From contig JAUYJC010000181.1 in assembly GCA_030688735.1 (NCBI GenBank), positions 1 to 35,785 of the forward strand: 35,785 nucleotides of DNA, in the 5' to 3' direction. Position 1 is the first letter of the stretch. Each line of letters opens with the position of its first letter. The notes beneath the pieces are model-generated. The model had not been told where the DNA came from. It ran no database searches and was given only the letters and a program-made list of their open reading frames with translations. The DNA is from Deltaproteobacteria bacterium (GTDB lineage Bacteria > Desulfobacterota > Binatia > UBA9968). Made by a program: the position numbers and the translations under genes. Positions 1 to 8,276 of the stretch are shown here, one piece after another.

Positions 1-1271
1 AGCGCTTGCTTGTCCCATTCGCGGATCTCCACGCCGTCGATCAAAATCGCGCCGCGCTCGATATCGTAAAAACGGCAGAGCGTGGAAATGATCGAGGTCT
101 TGCCGCCGCCGGTGGCGCCCACCAGCGCGACCTTTTCACCGGGGCGAATGTGAAACGAGATGTCCTTCAGCACCGGCTCCCCCGGACGGTAGGAGAGCCA
201 GACGTTCTTGAATTCGATTTCGCCGCGCATGCGCTCGACGCTCTTGGGCCGCGCGGGGTTTTTGATTGTTTCCGCCGTGTCGAGCAGCTTGAAGACCCGT
301 TCCGAGGAAGCCATGGCGGCCTGCATGATATTGTATTTCTCGGCGAGGTCGCGAATCGGGTGATACATCCGTTGGATATACTGGATGAACGCCACGATAA
401 CGCCGGCCTCGACGACATTTTGCACCACCAGGCCGCCGCCGTACCAGAGCAGGAGGCCGATGGTCAGCGCGCTGAAAATCTCGATGATCGGAAAGAACAC
501 CGCGTTGTAGCGCACGCTGCGCAGGAGCACGTTTCGATAACCCAGATTGATTTCCTGGAATCGCCGGTACATTTTTTCTTCCTGGCCGAAGGCCTGGATG
601 GTGGCCACCCCGGCGATATTTTCCTGCAGTCCGGCGTTGAGCCGGGCCAGGATCAGACGGCTTTCGCGGTACACTTCCCGCGCCCGGCGGCGATAGAAGC
701 GGCTTAAATAAAGGATCAGCGGAAACGCGGCAAGGCAAACCAGAGCGAGTTGCCAATTGAGCCACAACATCGCCCCGGCGATGCCAAAGACGATGAACAG
801 GTCCCCCAGCAGCCCGACCACGCCGGTGCTGAACAACTCGTTGAGCGTTTCCACGTCGTTGATGGTGCGGGTCATCAGCCGCCCCACCGGATTGCGGTCG
901 AAGTAGGCCATGTCTTGCTTTTGCAGGTGGGTGAAAATCTCAATACGCAGATCGTGCATGGCGCGCTGGCCGGTGTATTCGGTGGTGTAGGTCTGGACGA
1001 AGAGAAATATGAAACCGAGAAGGGCCACGCCGAGGTAGGCGAGCGCCATGAGATCCAATCCGCCAACGTCCCGGTGGGCGATGTAGCGGTCGATGGCGAC
1101 CTTGGTGATGTAAGGACCCAGCAGTTGGGTTGCGGTGTGAAGCAACAGAAAGCTAAACGAAACCGCCAGCAGCTTCCAGTAAGGCTGCAGGTAGCGCAGC
1201 ATGCGCGCCATCAAGCGCGCGTCGTAGGCCTTGCCGAGGATCTCATCATCGGTGTGCAGCGCTTCGCTCAC
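1..1271 (-). CDS. ABC exporter half-transporter (TMD-NBD), C-terminus beyond the window
   Basis: An MsbA/BmrCD-type half-transporter that would use ATP to export a lipid, drug or peptide across the inner membrane. The reading frame opens at a GTG (1269-1271) overlapping the stop of the upstream ABC gene by 4 nt (GTGA), so the two are translationally coupled. About 423 residues are visible. A type-I exporter membrane domain comes first, with hydrophobic segments and coupling helices such as HDLRIEIFTHLQKQDMAYFD and the ENIAGVATIQAFGQE segment. The start of the nucleotide-binding domain follows, with Walker A GATGGGKT at about residues 385-392. Signature, Walker B and H-loop lie off the left edge, so it cannot be seen whether this partner carries the catalytic glutamate. 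The substrate is unknown. Confidence 0.93.
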   Translation of the reverse strand, partial: MSEALHTDDEILGKAYDARLMARMLRYLQPYWKLLAVSFSFLLLHTATQLLGPYITKVAIDRYIAHRDVGGLDLMALAYLGVALLGFIFLFVQTYTTEYTGQRAMHDLRIEIFTHLQKQDMAYFDRNPVGRLMTRTINDVETLNELFSTGVVGLLGDLFIVFGIAGAMLWLNWQLALVCLAAFPLILYLSRFYRRRAREVYRESRLILARLNAGLQENIAGVATIQAFGQEEKMYRRFQEINLGYRNVLLRSVRYNAVFFPIIEIFSALTIGLLLWYGGGLVVQNVVEAGVIVAFIQYIQRMYHPIRDLAEKYNIMQAAMASSERVFKLLDTAETIKNPARPKSVERMRGEIEFKNVWLSYRPGEPVLKDISFHIRPGEKVALVGATGGGKTSIISTLCRFYDIERGAILIDGVEIREWDKQA

Positions 1272-2941
1272 GGCCGTTGTTCCTCGTGACTCATAACTTC
1301 GACTTCGCGCACCAGCCGCTGGCGCTGGAACAATTGGTAGTAAGGTCCGCGACGGGCGAGCAGCTCTTCGTGGCCGCCCTGCTCGATCACTGCCCCGGAG
1401 CGCAGATAGACGATCATGTCGGCCTCGCGCACCGTGGAAATCCGGTGGGAGATGAGCAAGGTCGTGCGGCCCTTCATGAACTGCCTGAGTTCTCGGAGTA
1501 TTTCTTCTTCGGTTTCGACATCCACGCTCGAAAAGGCGTCGTCAAGAATCAGGATCGGCGGATTCTTGATGATCGCTCGCGCCAGCGCGGTGCGTTGTTT
1601 TTGCCCGCCCGACAGGCGCACACCGCGCTCGCCGATAACGGTATCGAACTGGGCGCTGAAGGAGCGAATCGTCGGCAGCAGTTGCGCGATCCGCGCTGCT
1701 TCTTCGACATTTTTGGATTCGCCGTTGGCCGCGCCGAAGAGGATGTTTTCCTGCACCGTGCCGGAGAAAAGAAAAATATCCTGCGAGACATAGCCGACGG
1801 CGGCTTCCAGTCGGTGGACGGGCAGGCGCTTGATATCGACGCCGTCGACGAACACGCTTTGGTCCGGAGGCTCGTGGAGCCGCAGCAGCAGGCTCACCAG
1901 CGTGCTCTTGCCCGAGCCGGTTTCGCCGACGATGCCGCAAATCTTTCCCGCGGGAATTTTAAGACTGATATTCTTCAACACCGGCGCGTGCGCCGCCCCA
2001 TGGGCAAAGGTGAGATTGCGGAATTCGATGGCGCCGTCGCCGGCGAGCGAGACCGGGGAAGATTCCGTGAGATAGCGCGGCGAGACCGGCACGTCGAGCA
2101 CTTCGCACAGCCGGGAGAGGGCCGCGGTGCCGCGCTGATACTGGTTGACCGTGTAGCCGATCGCCATCAGCGGCCAGGTGAGCATCGCGAGGTAACCGTT
2201 GAAGGCGACGAATTCGCCCAGTGTCATCGTCCCCTGCATCACCTGCCGCCCGCCGAGCCACAGGACGATGGTCGCGGCGATGCCAGCGAGCACCTGCATG
2301 AGCGGCCAGAAGATCCCCCAGAGCGTCGCCAGCCACATGGTTTTGCGCCGGTAGTCGGTGCTGATGGTGTCAAAGCCTTGAATCTGGTTTTGCTCCTGCG
2401 CGTAGGCCTGGACGACGCGAATGCCGGAGAGATTTTCCTGCACATAGGCGCTCATGACGCTCAACTGCTCCTGGGTGTCCCGCGACCAGCGAAAGATATG
2501 GCGCCCGAAGAAACGCACCACCACCGTGATCGTCGGCATCGCCAACATCGACCATAGGGTGAGCCACGGGTCGATGGCGATCATCAGACCCAAGCTGAAG
2601 ACGAGCACCACCAGGGCATCGACGATGGCGAGCGACCCAAAGCCCATCAGCTCGCGCACCGCGTGAATGTCGTTGGTCAGGCGCGACATCAGATCGCCGG
2701 TCTTGGTGTGCTGGAAGTAACTGACCGGCAGCTTCTGCAAATGGGCGAAGACGCGATCGCGCAGCTCGGCTTCGCAGCGCCGCGAGAAGCCGTGGATATT
2801 GATGCGCCAGCAGTAGCGAAATAAGCCCTGAACGGCCGCGGCTGCCAGAAGCAGCAGGGGATACTTGAACGGCGAGGGCATGGGCGCGCCTTTGTTCAGA
2901 ACGGAATCGATCCCTTCCTTGATCAGCCAGGGAAGGGCCAT
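1268..2941 (-). CDS. ABC exporter half-transporter with degenerate Walker B
   Basis: Partner of the downstream ABC gene, overlapping it by 4 nt. The membrane domain spans about residues 1-290. The nucleotide-binding domain has Walker A GETGSGKS (339-346), signature LSGGQ (443-447), Walker B ILILDD (463-468), D-loop SSVD and H-loop His499. The residue after the Walker B aspartate is Asp468, not the usual catalytic Glu. This marks the degenerate half in heterodimeric exporters such as TM287/288 and BmrCD. The ATG at 2941 is the first canonical start, but it falls in the middle of transmembrane helix 1. The frame stays open upstream to a TAG at 3080-3082 and encodes the rest of TM1 (FLILGVLSLVATDFAG) after a basic stretch, so the true start is probably upstream, perhaps a rare ATT at 3038-3040. 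The substrate is unknown. Confidence 0.9.
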   Translation of the reverse strand: MALPWLIKEGIDSVLNKGAPMPSPFKYPLLLLAAAAVQGLFRYCWRINIHGFSRRCEAELRDRVFAHLQKLPVSYFQHTKTGDLMSRLTNDIHAVRELMGFGSLAIVDALVVLVFSLGLMIAIDPWLTLWSMLAMPTITVVVRFFGRHIFRWSRDTQEQLSVMSAYVQENLSGIRVVQAYAQEQNQIQGFDTISTDYRRKTMWLATLWGIFWPLMQVLAGIAATIVLWLGGRQVMQGTMTLGEFVAFNGYLAMLTWPLMAIGYTVNQYQRGTAALSRLCEVLDVPVSPRYLTESSPVSLAGDGAIEFRNLTFAHGAAHAPVLKNISLKIPAGKICGIVGETGSGKSTLVSLLLRLHEPPDQSVFVDGVDIKRLPVHRLEAAVGYVSQDIFLFSGTVQENILFGAANGESKNVEEAARIAQLLPTIRSFSAQFDTVIGERGVRLSGGQKQRTALARAIIKNPPILILDDAFSSVDVETEEEILRELRQFMKGRTTLLISHRISTVREADMIVYLRSGAVIEQGGHEELLARRGPYYQLFQRQRLVREVEVMSHEEQRP

Positions 2942-3120
2942 GCCGGCAAAGTCGGTGGCGACAAGCGAGAGGACGCCTAAGATCAGAAAACGGCGATAGC
3001 GGTCAACGAGAAACTTGACGCGGTAGTAATGGCGGAGAATATTTGAGTTCCTTTTCGCGAGAAGGCCGAGCTCTCCACGCTAATTTTGGTTTTTCCGGAT
3101 TTAGTGTAAAAGAGTCATCA

Positions 3121-3205
3121 CCACGAAGGACACGAAGAGCACGAAGGTTTCGGAAATTAGATATTTCTAAACTTCTTAACTTCGTGCTCTTCGTGACCTT
3201 CGTGG
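3121..3205. repeat. Snap-back repeat, period 9 (CACGAAGRN)
   Basis: Intergenic element between glyQS and the ABC pair. The left arm is three 9-mers of CACGAAG plus two variable bases (3122-3148). The right arm is their reverse complement (3180-3205). Positions 3131-3146 pair perfectly with 3180-3195 (16 bp). 3121-3129 pair with 3197-3205, giving about 25 of 26 bp around a 33-nt loop, which contains a smaller hairpin TTAGA-TATT-TCTAA and the motif TTCGGAAATT. It lies 3' of glyQS and could act as a terminator or mRNA end-protector, but no T-run follows. Confidence 0.85.
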
Positions 3206-3312
3206 TAAAAGTTGCAGTTTCGTTTTGGTTGCGGCTCCACCGCGCTGTGATCATCGTGGTGAACGAAATCAAGGTAATAGGGCCAGTTACCCGCACAGAA
3301 GCCTGAAGAGCC

Positions 3313-4764
3313 CTAATTTTTGACCAACCCGCACTGGCCCGCCACCACGCCCCACTGGCCCGCCATGAGATCGCCCATCACGGGCTCCAGGTTGCCGACG
3401 GGCACGCGCACCTGTTCCATGGTGTCGCGGTCGCGGATCGTGACCTTGTCATCGGCCGCGGCTTTCTCGTCGCCCACCGTCTGCACGTCCACCGTGACGC
3501 AAAAGGGCGTGCCGACTTCGTCCTGGCGGCGGTAAAGCCGCCCGATGGACGCGGTGTCGTCGTAGACGGCATGCCAGCGTTTGCGGAGATCCGCGGTGAG
3601 TTTCTTCGCCGTCTCGACGATCCGGTCGTTCTTTTTTAGCAGGGGCAAGACCGCGATCTTGAGCGGCGCGATCTCGGCGTGAAATCGTAAGACCACGCGC
3701 TTTTCGCCCCTGACCTCTTCTTCATGATAGGCGTCGACGAGAAAGGCGAGGGTGGCTCGGTCGGCGCCCGCCGAAGGCTCGATCACGTACGGAACGATTT
3801 TCTGCTTGCTCTCCTCGTCGAAATATTCCAGCGCCTTGCCGCTGAACTGGGCATGTTGTTTGAGGTCGAAGTCCGTCCGGTTGGCGATGCCCTCCAGCTC
3901 GCTCCAACCCATGGGGAAAAGATATTCGATGTCGGCGGTGCGCTTGGCGTAGTGCGCCAGCTCATCCTTCTCATGCTCGCGCAGGCGCAGGTTCTCTTGG
4001 CGCATGCCGTAGCGCGGATACCAGGCGAAGCGCTCGTCGATCCAGCGCTGGTGCCACTCCTCGTCCGTTCCCGGCATGACGAAAAATTCGATCTCCATCT
4101 GTTCGAATTCGCGCGTGCGAAAAGTAAAATTGCCCGGCGTGATCTCGTTGCGGAACGATTTGCCGATCTGGGCGATGCCGAAGGGCAGCTTCATGCGCAT
4201 GGACTGCAGCACGTTGTCGAAGTTGACGAAGATGCCCTGGGCGGTTTCCGGTCTCAAATAAGTTACCGCGGCATCGTCTTCCACCGGCCCCATGAAGGTT
4301 TTGAACATGAGATTGAACTGACGGGGGTCGGTAAGCTCGCCCTTGCCGCAGGCGGGACAGAGAGTCCGCTTGCTGCCGCAGTGTTTGCAGGCTTCGCCGC
4401 CAAGCACGCTGAACTTGTTCCCCTTGGTGGCCGCGCAGTAGTGGACCCAGGTATCGTCGTCGATCTTGTCCGACCGAAAACGCTTTTTGCACGCCCGGCA
4501 ATCAACCATCGGGTCGGTGAAATGATCCAGATGGCCGCTCGCCTGCCAAACCCGGGGATGCATGAGGATCGAGGAGTCGAGCCCCACCATGTCCGAGCGC
4601 GCCTGCGCGCTGTCGCGCCACCACAAACGTTTGACGTTGTTTTTAAGCTCGACGCCAAGCGGCCCGTAGTCCCAACAGGAACCTGTGCCGCCGTAAATCT
4701 CGCTCGATTGAAAAATAAACCCGCGCCGCTTGCACAGCGACACGATCTTGTCCATGTCGACCAT
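3313..4764 (-). CDS. glyQS: Glycyl-tRNA synthetase, dimeric eukaryote/archaeal-type
   Basis: Charges tRNA-Gly with glycine in the cytoplasm. It is a class II enzyme of the single-polypeptide alpha2 type, not the alpha2beta2 GlyQ+GlyS type. The N-terminus [20 protein letters not shown] and the following WDYGPLG are family hallmarks. A zinc-ribbon-like insertion holds cysteine pairs (CRACKKRF, then CKHCG and CPACG). Motif 2 is seen as [20 protein letters not shown] and motif 3 as [13 protein letters not shown]. The C-terminus is the anticodon-binding domain. At 483 aa it is close to family length. The ATG at 4764 was chosen because GAGG lies 7 nt upstream; an in-frame TTG sits directly before it. 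The gene stands alone downstream of VapBC. Confidence 0.96.
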   Translation of the reverse strand: MVDMDKIVSLCKRRGFIFQSSEIYGGTGSCWDYGPLGVELKNNVKRLWWRDSAQARSDMVGLDSSILMHPRVWQASGHLDHFTDPMVDCRACKKRFRSDKIDDDTWVHYCAATKGNKFSVLGGEACKHCGSKRTLCPACGKGELTDPRQFNLMFKTFMGPVEDDAAVTYLRPETAQGIFVNFDNVLQSMRMKLPFGIAQIGKSFRNEITPGNFTFRTREFEQMEIEFFVMPGTDEEWHQRWIDERFAWYPRYGMRQENLRLREHEKDELAHYAKRTADIEYLFPMGWSELEGIANRTDFDLKQHAQFSGKALEYFDEESKQKIVPYVIEPSAGADRATLAFLVDAYHEEEVRGEKRVVLRFHAEIAPLKIAVLPLLKKNDRIVETAKKLTADLRKRWHAVYDDTASIGRLYRRQDEVGTPFCVTVDVQTVGDEKAAADDKVTIRDRDTMEQVRVPVGNLEPVMGDLMAGQWGVVAGQCGLVKN

Positions 4765-4814
4765 CAATTAACCTCGTACATTGAAAGCGGTAAAAGACAT
4801 TACTCCTGAAACTA

Positions 4815-5207
4815 TTATCGAGTTGGAAACTGAATGAGATCTCTGCCTAAAGACAACATCGGGAAGTGATCCACGTTTCGCGTAATCAGAATCAACTGTT
4901 CTTTCACCGCCGTTGCGCCAATCATGGCGTCCTCCAAATGGAGAGTGAGGCCGCGTCGGGCAAATCGGTAGACAAACCGACCGGCCAGGTCGGCGATCTC
5001 CCCGTCGATTGGCACGGCCCTGAATAAACTCAAGACCCGTTCGGTTTCCGCCGATTCGGATGGATGGCACCCTGCGTAGATCTCGGCGCGCGTTACCGTC
5101 GAAATCATCGGCGCTGTCTGCTCCAACAATTGTTCCAGGTATTCCCAGTAGAGTTGGACTCCTCGCAGAAGCCCTATCAGGAAATTAGTATCGAGCAGCA
5201 CGCTCAT
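4815..5207 (-). CDS. vapC: VapC-type PIN-domain toxin ribonuclease
   Basis: A PIN-domain endoribonuclease, the toxin of a type II toxin-antitoxin pair; family members cleave tRNA or rRNA. It is 130 aa, the usual size. The acidic metal-binding residues are in place: Asp6 (LLDTNFL), Glu42 (TRAEIYAG), Asp93 (LEDAMI) and Asp113 (TRNVDHF). The ATG overlaps the stop of the antitoxin gene by 4 nt (ATGA), so translation is coupled. The pair sits between dapB and glyQS, both housekeeping genes, with no visible insertion sequence. The toxin appears intact. Confidence 0.92.
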   Translation of the reverse strand: MSVLLDTNFLIGLLRGVQLYWEYLEQLLEQTAPMISTVTRAEIYAGCHPSESAETERVLSLFRAVPIDGEIADLAGRFVYRFARRGLTLHLEDAMIGATAVKEQLILITRNVDHFPMLSLGRDLIQFPTR

Positions 5208-5452
5208 CCCGTGAGGCGGCTCTTGATCGGACGATATCTTGCGAAGTCATCGGGAGTGACAAGATTGGGGTGATTCTTCTCGTTCCAGGCCGTCTTGCTT
5301 TTCATCCTCTTGAGCCTTGCAACCGCCGCTTGCCGGTCCAGCTCCTTTTCGACGGCCTGCTTGACCAGCATGCTTCTCTGACCCGCCGGAACTTTTTCCA
5401 ATCGCCGTACCAACTCTTCGGGTAATGTAAACGTGACTTTTTCAACGGCCAT
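5204..5452 (-). CDS. vapB: VapB-type ribbon-helix-helix antitoxin
   Basis: The antitoxin would neutralise VapC and repress its own operon. The 82-aa protein begins KVTFTLPEELVRRLEKVP, a ribbon-helix-helix DNA-binding pattern (beta strand then two helices, residues about 4-45). The charged C-terminal tail (about 46-82, ending PDDFARYRPIKSRLTG) would wrap the toxin. The start ATG at 5452 has a good Shine-Dalgarno site, GGGAAGG, 7 nt upstream. A perfect palindrome 19 nt upstream (5471-5484) is a plausible autoregulatory operator. The last codons overlap vapC by 4 nt. Confidence 0.88.
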   Translation of the reverse strand: MAVEKVTFTLPEELVRRLEKVPAGQRSMLVKQAVEKELDRQAAVARLKRMKSKTAWNEKNHPNLVTPDDFARYRPIKSRLTG

Positions 5453-5470
5453 AGCAGCACCTTCCCTGTT

Positions 5471-5484
5471 GGTATCAGAATACC
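5471..5484 (-). promoter_or_regulatory. Candidate VapBC operator palindrome
   Basis: The perfect inverted repeat GGTAT-TCTG-ATACC (read on the minus strand) lies 19 nt upstream of the vapB start codon. Its centre contains TATTCT, which could serve as a -10 hexamer, so a ribbon-helix-helix antitoxin bound here would block the promoter. The palindrome is seen in the sequence; the operator role is inferred from its position and the family habit of autoregulation. Confidence 0.5.
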
Positions 5485-5604
5485 GTCACTAAAAGAAAAT
5501 TTCTAGCCCGGCAGTTTTGCCATGACATTGTTCGCGCGCGCCGTTTTTGACGCCATTTCGCGAAGAGAAGCCGATGACAGTTACAGCGCAGATTATCGGA
5601 GCGA

Positions 5605-6405
5605 CTACATTCCCAGCACATCCTGCATGCCGTAAAGCCCCGGTTTCTGTCTGGCGAGCCACTGGGCGGCGCGCAGGGCGCCGTGGGCGAAGGTCTCGCG
5701 GCTGTGGGCGCGGTGGATGAATTCGAGACGCTCGCCGATGCCGCCGAATATGACCGTATGATCACCGACGATGTCGCCGGCGCGCACCGAGAGCATGGCG
5801 ATTTCTTGCTTGGTCCGCTCCCCGACGATCCCTTTGCGGCCGTTGACGCCAACCTTATCCAAGTCGCGGTTAAGCCCCTGAGCCACAGAACGGCCTAACG
5901 CCAGAGCCGTGCCGCTCGGCGCGTCTTTCTTGAAGCGGTGGTGAGCTTCGATGATCTCGACGTCGTAGTCATCACCGAGAGTCCTGGCGACTTTGCCCAG
6001 AAGACTGACCAGGAGGTTCACGCCCAGGCTCATGTTGGCGGAGAGCAGTATCGGCGTGCGGCGCGAGAGTTTTTTAATTTCATCCAACTGTTTTTGGTCG
6101 GATCCGGTGGTGCCGATGACGATGGGAATCTTTTTCTCGGCGGCAAGCCTTACATGTTCGAGAGTCGCTGCCGGCGTGCTGAATTCGATGATGACGACCT
6201 GCCCTTTTAGGAGCGGCGAAAGTTGCGCCGTGATCGGGACGCCGATGCTGCCCACACCGGCTATTTCACCGGCGTCTTTTTTGAGCTGCGGGCTGCCGGC
6301 GAATTCAATAGCGCCCACGACCTTCATCGCGCCGCTCTCGCGGACGAGACGAACTAGCGTGCTTCCCATCCGACCCGCCGCCCCGCAAATGATAATGCCC
6401 AACAT
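5605..6405 (-). CDS. dapB: 4-hydroxy-tetrahydrodipicolinate reductase
   Basis: Uses NAD(P)H to reduce hydroxy-tetrahydrodipicolinate to tetrahydrodipicolinate, the second dedicated step of the DAP/lysine pathway. At 266 aa it has typical length. The nucleotide-binding loop GAAGRMG is at residues 8-14 and GTTG at 98-101. The substrate-binding/catalytic segment EAHHRFKKDAPSGTAL has His155, His156 and Lys159, equivalent to E. coli His159, His160 and Lys163. The ATG follows directly on the dapA stop codon (TGAATG), so the two are translated as a unit. It is the last gene of the arg-lys cluster. The 152-nt gap after it leads to vapBC. Confidence 0.97.
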   Translation of the reverse strand: MLGIIICGAAGRMGSTLVRLVRESGAMKVVGAIEFAGSPQLKKDAGEIAGVGSIGVPITAQLSPLLKGQVVIIEFSTPAATLEHVRLAAEKKIPIVIGTTGSDQKQLDEIKKLSRRTPILLSANMSLGVNLLVSLLGKVARTLGDDYDVEIIEAHHRFKKDAPSGTALALGRSVAQGLNRDLDKVGVNGRKGIVGERTKQEIAMLSVRAGDIVGDHTVIFGGIGERLEFIHRAHSRETFAHGALRAAQWLARQKPGLYGMQDVLGM

Positions 6406-7287
6406 TCAATTCACCGGCAGGCCGAAATCGGCCATCGCCTGCCTGAGTTTTCCTAAATTGCCCTCGCCCATCGGCGTCAGCGGCAGACGCAGCTCGCCGG
6501 TGCACTTGCCCATGAGCGAGAGCGCGGTTTTGATCGGAATCGGATTGGTCTCGATGAAGACGGCGCGAATCAGCGGCATGAGCTTGAACTGCCAGTCGCG
6601 TCCTTTCTCCCAATTGCCCGCGAGACAGGCTTCGGCGAGTTGCACGGTTTCCCTGGGCGCAACGTTGGCCACCGTCGAAATGACACCCTTACCGCCCAGC
6701 GCCATCAAGGAAAAAATAAGCGAATCCTCGCCCGAAAACACCGCCAGACGGTCGCCGCAAAGGCGGAGCACGTCGATCGCCTGGTCGACGGAGCCCGTTG
6801 CCTCTTTCACTCCGGCGATGTTTTTGATCTCGGCAAGACGGGCCAGGGTCTCCGGCTCGATCTTCGAGCCGGTGCGCCCCGGGATGTTGTAGATGATAAT
6901 CGGAATGCCGACCTCCGACGCGACTTTCTTGTAGTGCTGGTAAATCCCTTCTTGCGTGGGGCGATTGTAATAGGGGGAAATCATCAGCGCGCCGTCGGCG
7001 CCGGACTTCTCGGCTTCCCGGGTCAAGCGCACCGCCTCGGCGGTGGAATTGGAACCGGTTCCCGCGATCACCGGGACTTTTTTATTGACGGCCTTGATAA
7101 CCGCCTTGATAACCTCATCATGTTCCTGATGACTCAGCGTCGCCGACTCACCGGTCGTGCCGCAGGGCACGATGCCGTGGGTGCCGCTCTCAAGGTGGAA
7201 CGCGACCAAGCCTTCCAGGCTCTGCCAATCGACCTCACCGTTCTTGAACGGCGTCACCAACGCCACCATCGATCCGCTAAACATCAT
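6406..7287 (-). CDS. dapA: 4-hydroxy-tetrahydrodipicolinate synthase
   Basis: Condenses pyruvate with aspartate semialdehyde, the committed step to DAP and lysine. It is a class I aldolase TIM barrel of 293 aa. The Schiff-base lysine is Lys161 (AGVKEATGS). The catalytic triad is completed by Tyr133 (IIIYNIPGR), Thr45 (CGTTGES) and Tyr107 from the neighbouring subunit (SPYYNRP). Two ATGs lie in tandem at 7287 and 7284; AAGGAG suits either, with a spacing of 4 or 7 nt. dapB follows without a gap. Lysine feedback sensitivity cannot be judged from sequence alone. Confidence 0.97.
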   Translation of the reverse strand: MMFSGSMVALVTPFKNGEVDWQSLEGLVAFHLESGTHGIVPCGTTGESATLSHQEHDEVIKAVIKAVNKKVPVIAGTGSNSTAEAVRLTREAEKSGADGALMISPYYNRPTQEGIYQHYKKVASEVGIPIIIYNIPGRTGSKIEPETLARLAEIKNIAGVKEATGSVDQAIDVLRLCGDRLAVFSGEDSLIFSLMALGGKGVISTVANVAPRETVQLAEACLAGNWEKGRDWQFKLMPLIRAVFIETNPIPIKTALSLMGKCTGELRLPLTPMGEGNLGKLRQAMADFGLPVN

Positions 7288-7317
7288 ATCGCTCCTTTAC
7301 TGAATGGCCCCAATTCA

Positions 7318-8235
7318 CTATCTCCCGATAAGAACCCCAAGGTGTCTGCTAAATCTCTCGTCGAAGGTCGATAGAGTCTCGCCGAAAGCGGTCAAAAAAT
7401 TCTTTTCGCGATTGTTGACCTTTTCAAAAAGACGAAAGTAGTCGACCACCGTTTCGATTCCTTTCTGCTCGATCAAAACGTCTACCGCAATTAACGCCTG
7501 TCCGTAAGTACCTGCACGCCCTAAAGTCCGCAACCATGTAACCCAGTCGGAGTTCCTCGCCAGTTGATTTAAGCTAGGAAAAGTCTGATAGGACCTCGCA
7601 GTCGCAATGAGATCTATAACGCTTTGCCGGCTCTTTGCAAAACTCTCCGCACCAAATTTATCTGCAACTGTGTATCCAACCCACTCGGCAAACCCTTCAC
7701 GAAGCCACTGATCTGCACTGGCGAGCCGGCCGTTTATCAGCTCACTTTGTGCGCTGTGAGTTAATTCGTGAGCCAAGAGCCGAACCCATTCCTGCCAGCG
7801 GAGTCTTGATGCATGCGAATCGTTCACAAGTACTTTTCTATAATTTCCAACCGCGGAAGAACTGACCGCCAATCTCCGCAGCGAATCGACAAATTCCGCT
7901 TCTGAAGGTAGCTTTGCGCCGGATCCAAGTTGTTGTTGCAGTCGTTCACGGTCTCTTCCGGCATTAGCGACTACACCAGACTCATATGAAGACTGGGACG
8001 GGTATACAGTCACCGATACATCGACGACAGGCAACTTAAAATCGCGAGACATCACGGACGCGATAGCGGCCAAAGTCTGGGCGTAATCTTTGCTTCCGGA
8101 GGGCGGCGGAGTAACCGCATCGGATGTTGACGAAATCGTGAGTACCTGAGGAGCAGTCGTACACCCAGCCAGGATCGTGCCCCAGCCAAAAATACAGGAG
8201 ACAAAGTAGAAAAAGCGCTTGTTGCTGGGTCGCAT
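7318..8235 (-). CDS. Lipoprotein with HExxH...E (gluzincin-type) metallopeptidase motif
   Basis: A 305-aa exported lipoprotein. A basic N-terminus and hydrophobic segment are followed by lipobox LAGC with Cys25 as the lipidation site, then a Ser/Pro-rich linker. The zinc motif HELTH (156-160) and a downstream glutamate in REGFAEW (Glu184, 24 residues later) match gluzincin peptidases. The frame can be extended to 8481, but that part lies inside dapF and is arginine-rich antisense-like sequence. The ATG at 8235 is preferred because it begins a proper signal peptide and has GGAG about 10 nt upstream. It sits between dapF and dapA, 42 nt after dapF. Its link to lysine synthesis is unknown; it may act on cell-wall or periplasmic peptides. 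No close family is recognised. Confidence 0.8.
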   Translation of the reverse strand: MRPSNKRFFYFVSCIFGWGTILAGCTTAPQVLTISSTSDAVTPPPSGSKDYAQTLAAIASVMSRDFKLPVVDVSVTVYPSQSSYESGVVANAGRDRERLQQQLGSGAKLPSEAEFVDSLRRLAVSSSAVGNYRKVLVNDSHASRLRWQEWVRLLAHELTHSAQSELINGRLASADQWLREGFAEWVGYTVADKFGAESFAKSRQSVIDLIATARSYQTFPSLNQLARNSDWVTWLRTLGRAGTYGQALIAVDVLIEQKGIETVVDYFRLFEKVNNREKNFLTAFGETLSTFDERFSRHLGVLIGR

Positions 8236-8276
8236 CGATCTACTCCGCTCTACTCGCGTTGACCAGGAAATGTCAA

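Noticed and set aside
5505-5530. GGCA-AAAC-TGCC stem after dapB as a terminator
   Set aside because: The stem is only 4 bp and the T-rich stretch starts about 10 nt later, so it is not a convincing intrinsic terminator.
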